Positions 1 to 6,469 of a stretch of 6,469 nucleotides of DNA are shown in pieces. The position numbers and the translations under genes are program-made. Under the pieces are notes generated by a model. It made no database searches, was not told the origin of the DNA, and saw only the letters and a program-made list of their open reading frames with translations. Position 1 is the stretch's first letter. The number at the start of each line of letters is the position of its first letter. Location of the stretch: positions 1 through 6,469 of the forward strand of contig CAMLIT010000174.1 of assembly GCA_946480295.1 (NCBI GenBank). Reading direction: 5' to 3'. Source of the stretch: an uncultured Gemmatimonadota bacterium. Its GTDB lineage: Bacteria; Gemmatimonadota; Gemmatimonadetes; Gemmatimonadales; Gemmatimonadaceae.

Positions 1-1186
<1,186 letters not shown>

Positions 1187-1233
1187 TTTCGCCTGCAAAT
1201 GGGAGACAACATGCGGTCGAGCACAGACGACGA

Positions 1234-1262
1234 AATATACCCGAAGAACCTGCGAAAATCAA
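1234..1262 (-). promoter_or_regulatory. Sigma70-type promoter for gyrA
   Basis: On the minus strand a -35 hexamer TTGATT (1262-1257) is separated by exactly 17 bases from a -10 hexamer TATATT (1239-1234). This matches the TTGACA/TATAAT consensus at 4 and 5 positions, in a short AT-rich patch of an otherwise very GC-rich window. Transcription would begin near 1227, leaving a leader of about 40 bases before the gyrA ATG at 1186. The hexamers and spacing are seen directly; activity is inferred. Confidence 0.6.
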
Positions 1263-1438
1263 CATTTCGACGTGTCACAAGTGGTTGATCCGCAACATCT
1301 TACAGCTTCGGTTGCACGCGCCGGCCGCGGCCCTTCCGACGGGCGCGAAATGGCGCCGCCTCGGGCACGCCGTGGAGCCCGAGGCCGCTGGTAGGCTCCG
1401 TCCGCCCCGACCATACTTCACCCGTCCCTTCCGCGTCC

Positions 1439-1442
1439 GGAG
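1439..1442 (+). promoter_or_regulatory. Ribosome binding site of the AsnB-like gene
   Basis: GGAG lies 6 bases before the ATG at 1449. An in-frame TAG at 1392-1394 with no ATG, GTG or TTG codon between it and 1449 fixes this start, which matters because the protein lacks the usual N-terminal glutaminase residues. Confidence 0.6.
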
Positions 1443-1448
1443 ATCGCC

Positions 1449-2765
1449 ATGCAGCAATACGTCGCCCGCGTCCACGACCTGACGGATTCCGATGCCAACG
1501 GCATCCACAACATGTCGGTCGAGGAGGCGCGCGAGCGCGTGCGGCGCGCCGATGCCGCCGCGGTGCGCGAGATCGCCGGCTCCTACGCGCTTGTCGCTCA
1601 GGTGGGGCAGACGGTGCACCTCGCGCGCTCGCTCGACCGGCCGATGCGCTACTTCCTTGCCAAACGAGCCGAGGGGCCGGCGCTGGTCATCGCCGACCGG
1701 ATCGACACGATCCATCGGTGGCTCGTCGCGGAGGGGCTCGACGACCAGTTCCACCCGAGCTACACGCGCATGGTGCCGGCGCACTTCATCACGTCCATCC
1801 GCGTGATCGGCTGCCCCGACCCGACGCCGACGTACACGCGCTTCGTCGCGCCGCGCGCGAGCGAGATCACCGACGTCGAGCAGCTCGGCCGCGCGTACAT
1901 CGGCGCGCTCGCCAACGAGATCGACCGCTGGCTCGCCTGGCTCCCCGAGCGCGAGCCGATCGGCGTCTGCTTCTCCGGCGGGATCGACAGCGGCGCCGTC
2001 TTCCTCGTGACCTACCACCTGCTGCGCCGGCGCGGCGCGAACCTCGGCCGCCTGAAGGCGTTCACCCTCGGAGCCGGCGATGCGCCCGACGCACGGCAGG
2101 CGCGCCGCTTCCTCGACGCGCTCGACCTCGGCCTCTTCCTCGAGCCGATCGACTGCGACCCGGCGCGCTTCGACCGCGACGAGACGATCCGCGTCCTCGA
2201 GGACTACAAGGAGCTCGACGTCGAGTGCGGCACCGTCGCGCTCGCGCTCTGCCGCGGCATCCGCGCGCGCTATCCCGAGTGGAAGCACCTCGTGGACGGC
2301 GACGGTGGGGACGAGAACCTGAAGGACTACCCGATCGAGGCCAACCCCGAGCTCACGATCCGCAGCGTCGTGAACAATCCCATGCTCTACCAGGAAGGGT
2401 GGGGGGTGGACACGATGAAGCACTCGCTCACCTACAGCGGCGGGCTGAGTCGCTCCTGCGTGCGCACGTACGCGACGCTCCGCCGGTACGGCTTCGCCGG
2501 CTTCAGCCCGTTCACGCAGCCGTCGGTCGTGGAGCTCGCCGCCTCGATGCCCTTCGCCGCGCTGAGCGGCATGGACCACGAGCGGCTGTACGCGCTCAAG
2601 GGCGAGATCGTCGGCGCCGGCGTGCGCGCGATCACGGGGCTGGAGATGCCGGTCTTCCCCAAGCGCCGCTTCCAGCACGGCGCGGTGGACGCCGCCGCGC
2701 TCGAACGCGCGCTGAACGGGCGCGAGCGGGACTATCGCCGCTACTTCCTCTCGCTGTACGCATGA
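1449..2765 (+). CDS. Asparagine-synthetase-like ATP-dependent amide-forming enzyme lacking the glutaminase nucleophile
   Basis: 438 residues related to class B asparagine synthetases and their relatives (beta-lactam synthetase, lasso-peptide cyclase), which adenylate a carboxylate with ATP and pass it to a nitrogen nucleophile. About residues 40-135 resemble only the later part of the class II glutamine amidotransferase fold (AGSYALVAQVG, then LARSLDRPMRYF). The N-terminal strands and Cys2 are absent, and an upstream in-frame stop at 1392 leaves no room for them. The synthetase half has the pyrophosphate loop SGGIDSG (176-182; usual form SGGxDS), an acidic ATP-site motif DGDGGDE (283-289; usually SGxGxDE), and PKRRFQ (404-409), where Lys405 may correspond to the catalytic lysine of AsnB. 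Length is short against about 550 for E. coli AsnB. It probably cannot use glutamine by itself, so it may use ammonia or an internal amine. First gene of an operon; its stop overlaps the next start by 4 bases. Substrate unknown. Confidence 0.88.
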   Translation: MQQYVARVHDLTDSDANGIHNMSVEEARERVRRADAAAVREIAGSYALVAQVGQTVHLARSLDRPMRYFLAKRAEGPALVIADRIDTIHRWLVAEGLDDQFHPSYTRMVPAHFITSIRVIGCPDPTPTYTRFVAPRASEITDVEQLGRAYIGALANEIDRWLAWLPEREPIGVCFSGGIDSGAVFLVTYHLLRRRGANLGRLKAFTLGAGDAPDARQARRFLDALDLGLFLEPIDCDPARFDRDETIRVLEDYKELDVECGTVALALCRGIRARYPEWKHLVDGDGGDENLKDYPIEANPELTIRSVVNNPMLYQEGWGVDTMKHSLTYSGGLSRSCVRTYATLRRYGFAGFSPFTQPSVVELAASMPFAALSGMDHERLYALKGEIVGAGVRAITGLEMPVFPKRRFQHGAVDAAALERALNGRERDYRRYFLSLYA

Positions 2766-3739
2766 TGCCGGGCGCCGCTTCGCCCTACCCGGACGGCGCG
2801 CGGGAGCGGGACCGCTGGATCCTGGCGCGCCGCGGAGAGCGCAACGCCGTGGACCCGGCGGTGCCGTACGCGTTCTTCGTCGAGGAGGAGCCGGACGCGC
2901 GCGGGGCGGTGGTGCCCGTGGCGACGATCTTCCTCACGAACCGCGAGTGCCCGTGGCGCTGCCTGATGTGCGATCTCTGGCGCAACACCCTCGCCGACGA
3001 CACGCCCGCCGGCGCGATCGTCAGGCAGGTGGACCACGCGCTGGCGCAGCTTCCACCGGCGCGGCAGGTGAAGCTCTACAACGCCGGCAGCTTCTTCGAC
3101 CCGCGCGCGATCCCGCCGGGCGACCGCGACGCGCTCGTCGAGCGGCTGCGCGGCTTCGAGCGCGTGATCGTCGAGTGCCACCCGGCGCTCGTCGGCGACG
3201 CCTGCGCGCGCTTCCGCGACCGGCTCGGCGCCGAGCTCGAGGTGGCGATGGGGCTCGAGACGGCGAAGGAGGACGTGCTCGCGCGGCTGAACAAGCGCAT
3301 GACGCTGGCGCAGTACGCGGCGGCGGCCGAGCGGCTGCGCGCCTTCGGCGTGGCGCTGCGCTCCTTCGTGCTCGTCCGTCCGCCGTTCATGGCGGAGGAG
3401 GAGGCACGGGAGTGGGCGGTGCGGTCGTGCGCCTTCGCCTTCGACGTCGGCGCCACGGCGGTGAGCCTCATCCCGACGCGCGGCGGGAACGGCGCGCTCG
3501 ACGCGCTCGCCGCGGCGGGCCAGTTCGCGCCCCCCGCGCTCGCCACCTTCGAGGGGGCGTTCGCCGACGCGCTCGCGCTGCGCCGCGGCCGCGTCTTCGC
3601 CGACCTCTGGGATCTCGAGCGCTTCGCGACGTGCACGGCGTGCCTGCCGCCGCGGCTGGCGCGGCTGCGCGAGATGAACCTGCGTCAGGCGGTGCTCGCG
3701 CCGGTGCGCTGCGCCGCCTGCGGCGAGGGGACGTGCTGA
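2762..3739 (+). CDS. Radical SAM enzyme with C-terminal cysteine cluster
   Basis: 325-residue radical S-adenosylmethionine protein. The canonical CxxxCxxC motif is CPWRCLMC (Cys63, Cys67, Cys70), expected to hold a [4Fe-4S] cluster that cleaves SAM to a 5'-deoxyadenosyl radical. Further along are KLYNAGSFFD (104-113), GLETAKEDVL (164-173) with LNKRM (176-180), and VLVRPPF (203-209); this order recalls the Elp3/archaeosine RaSEA branch, an uncertain assignment. The C-terminus adds CTAC (291-294), CAAC (317-320) and Cys325, which could bind zinc or a second Fe-S cluster. There is no signal peptide, so it should be cytoplasmic. Translation starts at one of two adjacent ATGs (2762, 2765). The first overlaps the AsnB-like stop as ATGA and has no ribosome site in front, implying translational coupling. 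It presumably acts with the flanking enzymes on a shared substrate that cannot be identified here. Confidence 0.9.
   Translation: MMPGAASPYPDGARERDRWILARRGERNAVDPAVPYAFFVEEEPDARGAVVPVATIFLTNRECPWRCLMCDLWRNTLADDTPAGAIVRQVDHALAQLPPARQVKLYNAGSFFDPRAIPPGDRDALVERLRGFERVIVECHPALVGDACARFRDRLGAELEVAMGLETAKEDVLARLNKRMTLAQYAAAAERLRAFGVALRSFVLVRPPFMAEEEAREWAVRSCAFAFDVGATAVSLIPTRGGNGALDALAAAGQFAPPALATFEGAFADALALRRGRVFADLWDLERFATCTACLPPRLARLREMNLRQAVLAPVRCAACGEGTC
3725..3730 (+). promoter_or_regulatory. Ribosome binding site for the FAD-dependent gene
   Basis: GAGGGG lies within the last codons of the radical SAM gene, with the core GAGG 4 bases before GTG 3733. It supports a GTG start that overlaps the preceding stop by 7 bases. 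CTG 3736 or GTG 3748 are weaker alternatives: the latter falls immediately before the FAD-binding strand and would leave almost no N-terminus. Confidence 0.45.
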
Positions 3740-5340
3740 CGCGCGAGGTGGACGTCGCGGTCGTCGGCTCCGGCTTCGGCGGCTCGCTCGTCGCGATGAT
3801 CGCGCGCCGGGTGGGGCGCTCCGTCGTCCTGCTCGAGCGCGGGCGCCACCCCCGCTTCGCCATCGGCGAATCGTCCACGCCGCTCGCCAACCTGCTGCTC
3901 GACGAGATCGCCCGCACCTACGACCTCCCGCGCCTCCTGCCGCTGACGAAATGGGGGAGCTGGCAGCGCGCGCACCCGGAGATCGGCTGTGGCCTGAAGC
4001 GCGGCTTCACCTTCATGCACCACGTGCCCGGCCGCCCGTTCACGACCGACGCGCGGCACGCGAACCAGCTCCTCGTCGCGGCGAGCCCGCACGACGAGAT
4101 CGCCGACACGCACTGGTACCGCGCCGACTTCGACCACCACCTCGTCCGCGAGGCGGAGCGCCTCGGCGTCGAGTACGTCGACGAGGTGGCCCTCGACGCG
4201 GTGGAGATGTCGCCGGCGGGCGCGCGGCTGCGCGGATCGCGCGCGGGCGCGCCCGTGGACGTGTGCGCGCGGCTGGTCATCGACGCCACGGGGCCGCGCG
4301 GATTTCTCTTCCGCGCGCTCGCGCTCGAGGAAGAGCCGTTCACGCGGCTGCCGCCCACGCGCGGCCTCTACGCGCACTTTCGCGGAGTCGGGCGGATCGC
4401 GCACGTCGTCGCGCCGGACGGCGCGAGCCCGCCCTACCCGCCGGACGACGCGGCGCTGCACCACGTCTTCCCCGGCGGGTGGATCTGGGTGCTGCGCTTC
4501 GCGAACGGGATCACGAGCGCCGGCGCGGCGCTCACGGAGACGCTGGCGACGGAGATCCGGGCGGAGGAGGGCGGGTCCGCGTGGGCGCGGCTCCTCGATC
4601 GGCTGCCGACGGTGCGGGCCCAGTTCGCGGACGCCACACCGGTCACGCCGTTCGTGCACGCGTTGCGGCTCGCCTTCCGGTCGGCGACCACCGCGGGCGC
4701 GCGTTGGGCGATGCTGCCGTCGGCCGCGGGATTCGCCGACCCGCTGCTCTCGACGGGCTTTCCACTCACGCTGCTCGGCGTGCAACGCATCGGCGCGCTG
4801 CTCGCGCGCTGGCCGGTGGATGCGCTCGACGAGGAGCTCCAACGCCATGCACGCGCCACGCGGGAGGAGCTGGACGCGGCCGAGCGGCTCATCGCCGCGC
4901 TGTACGCGACGTTCGGCGATCCCGAGCTCTTCGCCGCCATCTCGCGGCTGTACTTCGCCGCGGTGAGCTACGCGGAGACGGCGCGCCGGCTCGACAGGCC
5001 GGAGCTCGCGAACGGCTTCCTGCTGCACGCACACCCGCGCTTCGGCGCGCGGATGCGCGACTGCCTCGATCGCGTGCCCGCGGCGCGCGACGGTGCCTCG
5101 CGCGCGGCGCTGCTGCGCGACATCGACGCCGCCATCGAGCCGATCGACGTCGCCGGGTTGCGGCGCCGCGATCGCGCCAACTGGTACCCGGTGGACGCCG
5201 CGGACCTGTACGCCGGCGCCGGGAAGCTGGGCGTCGGGGGCGAGGCGATCGAGGCGATGCTGGTGCGCTGCGGCATGACGCCGCGCCCGACGGTCAGCGC
5301 ACCGGCTGCGCCACCGGACCGGGGGTCGCCACGAGCGTAG
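3733..5340 (+). CDS. FAD-dependent oxidoreductase of the flavin-halogenase/geranylgeranyl-reductase type
   Basis: 535 residues if translation starts at GTG 3733. The N-terminus is a Rossmann FAD site: VDVAVVGSGFGG (6-17, GxGxxG) ending with acidic Glu35 in LLERG. GESSTP (45-50) and LVIDATG (181-187) follow, then AGFADPLLSTG (332-342), the counterpart of the GDAAxFxDPxxSxG signature of flavin halogenases and related monooxygenases/reductases. Lys89 in CGLKRGFTF lies roughly where flavin-dependent halogenases carry their catalytic lysine. GGWIWVLRF (248-256) keeps the two tryptophans of the halogenase WxWxIP motif but not the Ile-Pro. Residues from about 360 on form a helical, Arg/Ala-rich extension. 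Function could be halogenation, hydroxylation, or double-bond oxidation or reduction of an unknown substrate; a partner flavin reductase is not visible. Last gene of the operon; its 3' end overlaps the opposing membrane-protein gene by 47 bases. Confidence 0.85.
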   Translation: MLTREVDVAVVGSGFGGSLVAMIARRVGRSVVLLERGRHPRFAIGESSTPLANLLLDEIARTYDLPRLLPLTKWGSWQRAHPEIGCGLKRGFTFMHHVPGRPFTTDARHANQLLVAASPHDEIADTHWYRADFDHHLVREAERLGVEYVDEVALDAVEMSPAGARLRGSRAGAPVDVCARLVIDATGPRGFLFRALALEEEPFTRLPPTRGLYAHFRGVGRIAHVVAPDGASPPYPPDDAALHHVFPGGWIWVLRFANGITSAGAALTETLATEIRAEEGGSAWARLLDRLPTVRAQFADATPVTPFVHALRLAFRSATTAGARWAMLPSAAGFADPLLSTGFPLTLLGVQRIGALLARWPVDALDEELQRHARATREELDAAERLIAALYATFGDPELFAAISRLYFAAVSYAETARRLDRPELANGFLLHAHPRFGARMRDCLDRVPAARDGASRAALLRDIDAAIEPIDVAGLRRRDRANWYPVDAADLYAGAGKLGVGGEAIEAMLVRCGMTPRPTVSAPAAPPDRGSPRA

Positions 5341-6205
5341 GCCGCGCCGCCTGACGAGGCGCCCGCCGCCGGTCGATCCAGTTCGCGATCGGGCCGACGA
5401 TGGCGAGGGCGAAGATCGGCGGCGCCGCGTAGAGCGGCGTCAGCACGGGAAGCTGCGCGTCGCCGGCGACGCGGATCCCCAGCTCCACCAGCGCGATCAC
5501 CACCGCCACGGCGATCCGCCCGCGGCGCGTGCTGACCGTCGTGCGCGGATCCGTGATCATGAAGAAGACGAAGAGCTGGTACATCGGCCCGGTGAGCGGC
5601 GCGATCTCCGGCGCGAGGGGCGCGCCGGTCACCGCGCAGCGCGCCGCGGTGAGGACGACGAACGCCGCGGCGTAGGTCGCCGTGACGTGCAGCACCCCGG
5701 CACGCCAGACGATGAGCAGCCCGAAGCACCAGATGGCGAGGTTCGTGGCAAGGTCGTTCCCCCACTGGTGGCTCAGGATCGCGACGGTGCCCGGGGCGAC
5801 GAGGAGCAGCAGGGAGATCGCGAGGTTCGTCGGGTTCCAGAGGTGCCGGCCGCGATACTGGAGCACGTACTTCGACGAGATCGCGAGCACGCCGCCGATG
5901 GCGAAGGGCCAGAGCAGGTCGGCGCGCGGCTTCGTGAGCAGCGAGAGACTGAGCCCGCTCGTGTACGCGCTCTGGAGAGCGGGGAATTTCCCGCGCGCGA
6001 GCGATGAGAGCACGATCTCCGTCGCCACGCAGGCGCCGAGGGCGGCGACCAGCCGCGGATAGCCGCCGAGGATGCCGTAGCGATACTGGCCGGCGACGAG
6101 GACCACCGTGATGAGGATGACGACGAGCCAGCGCGGATCGAGGCGCTGGAGCACCGTCCAGGCGTTCGCGCGAGGGGCGGATTCCGAGGCGACGGCGGTG
6201 GACAT
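5294..6205 (-). CDS. RnfD/NqrB-like integral membrane protein (orphan electron-transport subunit D homologue)
   Basis: 303 residues, strongly hydrophobic, with about 8-10 candidate membrane segments (near 27-40, 50-70, 96-114, 126-144, 153-169, 172-190, 206-218, 231-247 and 257-276). Family-like elements are QSAYTSGLSLSLLTKP (78-93), GRHLWNPTNLAISLLLL (119-135) and FFMITDPRTT (214-223), which resemble the conserved TG-xxL, NPxN and TDPxT stretches of RnfD/NqrB proteins in Rnf and Na+-NQR complexes. The SGAT site that carries covalent FMN in RnfD/NqrB is not evident; the nearest stretch is VTGAPLAP (192-199), without the acceptor Thr. No other Rnf/Nqr genes are in view. The ATG at 6205 has no ribosome site and overlaps the TGA of a mini-ORF by one base, so translation is probably coupled to the upstream genes. 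Its stop lies inside the opposing FAD gene. Role: inferred membrane redox or anchoring partner of the upstream ASPIC/UnbV protein. Confidence 0.8.
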   Translation of the reverse strand: MSTAVASESAPRANAWTVLQRLDPRWLVVILITVVLVAGQYRYGILGGYPRLVAALGACVATEIVLSSLARGKFPALQSAYTSGLSLSLLTKPRADLLWPFAIGGVLAISSKYVLQYRGRHLWNPTNLAISLLLLVAPGTVAILSHQWGNDLATNLAIWCFGLLIVWRAGVLHVTATYAAAFVVLTAARCAVTGAPLAPEIAPLTGPMYQLFVFFMITDPRTTVSTRRGRIAVAVVIALVELGIRVAGDAQLPVLTPLYAAPPIFALAIVGPIANWIDRRRAPRQAARPTLVATPGPVAQPVR

Positions 6206-6270
6206 CAGTGCGCGCGCTGTGCGATGGGGTGAGCGACGCCGGGAGCGGGGACGAGAGCGGCGTCCGTCAT
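6205..6270 (-). CDS. 21-codon mini-ORF bridging the ASPIC/UnbV and RnfD-like genes
   Basis: A minus-strand ATG (6270-6268) overlaps the upstream TGA as ATGA, and a TGA (6207-6205) overlaps the next ATG as TGATG. The encoded peptide starts MTDAALVPAPGVAHP and has no recognisable domain. It has its own GGAG site, whereas the downstream RnfD-like start has none. This layout would let ribosomes pass from the ASPIC/UnbV gene to the RnfD-like gene without a gap. Whether the peptide itself matters, or is only a coupling device or chance reading, cannot be decided here. Confidence 0.3.
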   Translation of the reverse strand: MTDAALVPAPGVAHPIAQRAH

Positions 6271-6469
6271 GCGTGCTCCGGCTCCGTGATCGTGTGGAAC
6301 TGGTCGACGGCCAGGCCGCCGAGCCGCTGCACCTGGCCGGAGGGCCAGTAGATGGTGATGTGGTCGATGGTCGTGCGGCGGCCGAGCCCGAAGTGCAGCC
6401 GGCGGTCGTTCTGGCTGGCGAAGCCCATCCCGCCGTCGACGATGCGGCGCTGCTTCAGGTCCCCCGCCT
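6267..6469 (-). CDS. ASPIC/UnbV (CRTAC1-family) protein, C-terminal end only
   Basis: The last 66 residues of a larger protein whose start lies beyond the window. SQNDRRLHFGLG, then IDHITIYWPSGQVQRL and a closing HTITEPEH, match the ASPIC/UnbV domain that ends CRTAC1-type proteins. In those proteins it normally follows a signal peptide and FG-GAP beta-propeller repeats, so the whole protein is probably exported or surface-bound (inference; those parts are outside the window). The biochemical role of the domain is poorly known. The stop codon overlaps the mini-ORF start by 4 bases, placing this gene first in a leftward operon with the RnfD-like membrane protein. Confidence 0.85.
   Translation of the reverse strand, partial: AGDLKQRRIVDGGMGFASQNDRRLHFGLGRRTTIDHITIYWPSGQVQRLGGLAVDQFHTITEPEHA
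6276..6279 (-). promoter_or_regulatory. Ribosome binding site for the mini-ORF
   Basis: GGAG on the minus strand lies 5 bases before the ATG at 6270, within the last codons (Glu-Pro-Glu-His-Ala) of the ASPIC/UnbV gene. Part of the match could simply reflect the Glu codons. Confidence 0.35.

Larger units (their letters stand above)
1187..1448. other. Divergent intergenic region between gyrA and the three-gene operon
   Basis: This 262-base stretch separates gyrA (leftward) from the AsnB-like operon (rightward). Bases 1228-1310 are AT-richer and hold the gyrA promoter; 1311-1448 return to high G+C. No convincing plus-strand promoter was found: the best -10 resemblance is CATACT (1412-1417), with no -35 at the right distance. 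An imperfect hairpin is possible, GGAGCC (1374-1379) with GGCTCC (1394-1399) around a 14-base loop. No tRNA, ncRNA or credible peptide gene was recognised. Confidence 0.5.

Noticed and set aside
1350..1394. Small plus-strand frame MAPPRARRGARGRW before the operon, considered as a RiPP precursor
   Set aside because: No ribosome binding site, no leader/core character, only Arg/Ala/Gly codons typical of random GC-rich sequence.
1412..1417. CATACT as a -10 box for the three-gene operon
   Set aside because: No -35 resemblance 16-18 bases upstream (the bases there read TGGTAG), so it is not supported.
1285..1482. Frameshifted N-terminus of the AsnB-like protein
   Set aside because: Translation of the alternative frame shows no Cys-Gly-Ile start or amidotransferase strands, so the truncation does not look like a sequencing frameshift.
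1275..2678. Long minus-strand open frame (467 codons) opposite the AsnB-like gene
   Set aside because: High G+C leaves few stops in antisense frames. The plus strand carries intact PP-loop motifs; the minus-strand product is Arg/Ala/Val/Glu-rich and featureless.
1718..2761. Upstream in-frame extension of the radical SAM gene into the AsnB-like gene
   Set aside because: The frame is open, but its product here is Arg/Pro-rich noise overlapping a real gene; the radical SAM similarity and the ATGA junction place the start at 2762.
3685..5034. Long minus-strand open frame (449 codons) opposite the FAD gene
   Set aside because: Same GC-driven shadow; the plus strand shows coherent FAD-binding motifs throughout.
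5297..5361. Two short hairpins (GCGCA/TGCGC at 5297-5311 and CGCCT/AGGCG at 5348-5361) considered as terminators
   Set aside because: Stems are only 5 bp and no T-tract follows on either strand; such pairs are expected by chance at this G+C.

Overview
This is a GC-rich bacterial window (roughly 70% G+C by eye, strong G/C bias at third codon positions) from what is probably a free-living, environmental bacterium. A GyrA beginning [10 protein letters not shown] and an ASPIC/UnbV (CRTAC1-type) protein next to an orphan RnfD-like membrane protein would fit Gemmatimonadota or a similar high-GC phylum. That taxonomic guess is inference and has not been tested.

Layout. (1) Bases 1-1186, minus strand: the first 395 codons of DNA gyrase subunit A, driven by a good sigma70-type promoter in the only AT-rich patch of the window. 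(2) Bases 1187-1448: divergent intergenic region. (3) Bases 1449-5340, plus strand: a tight three-gene operon encoding an asparagine-synthetase-like amide-forming enzyme without a glutaminase half, a radical SAM enzyme with an extra C-terminal cysteine cluster, and a flavin-dependent oxidoreductase of the halogenase/geranylgeranyl-reductase type. The genes overlap by 4 and 7 bases, so they are probably translated together. (4) Bases 5294-6469, minus strand: an operon read towards the first one, containing the C-terminal end of an ASPIC/UnbV protein, a 21-codon mini-ORF that overlaps both of its neighbours, and an RnfD/NqrB-like integral membrane protein. The two operons converge, and their last genes overlap tail to tail by 47 bases.

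How the genes may work together. The AsnB-like, radical SAM and FAD proteins combine ATP-dependent acyl activation, radical chemistry and flavin oxidation, halogenation or reduction. This looks like a small tailoring or biosynthetic cassette whose substrate and product cannot be read from the sequence. No precursor peptide, carrier protein or transporter is visible in the window. The RnfD-like protein has no other Rnf/Nqr subunits beside it and no visible flavinylation motif. Its coupling to the ASPIC/UnbV gene suggests a joint role at the cell envelope, which is inference. The three-gene cassette is the best candidate for an undescribed system here.
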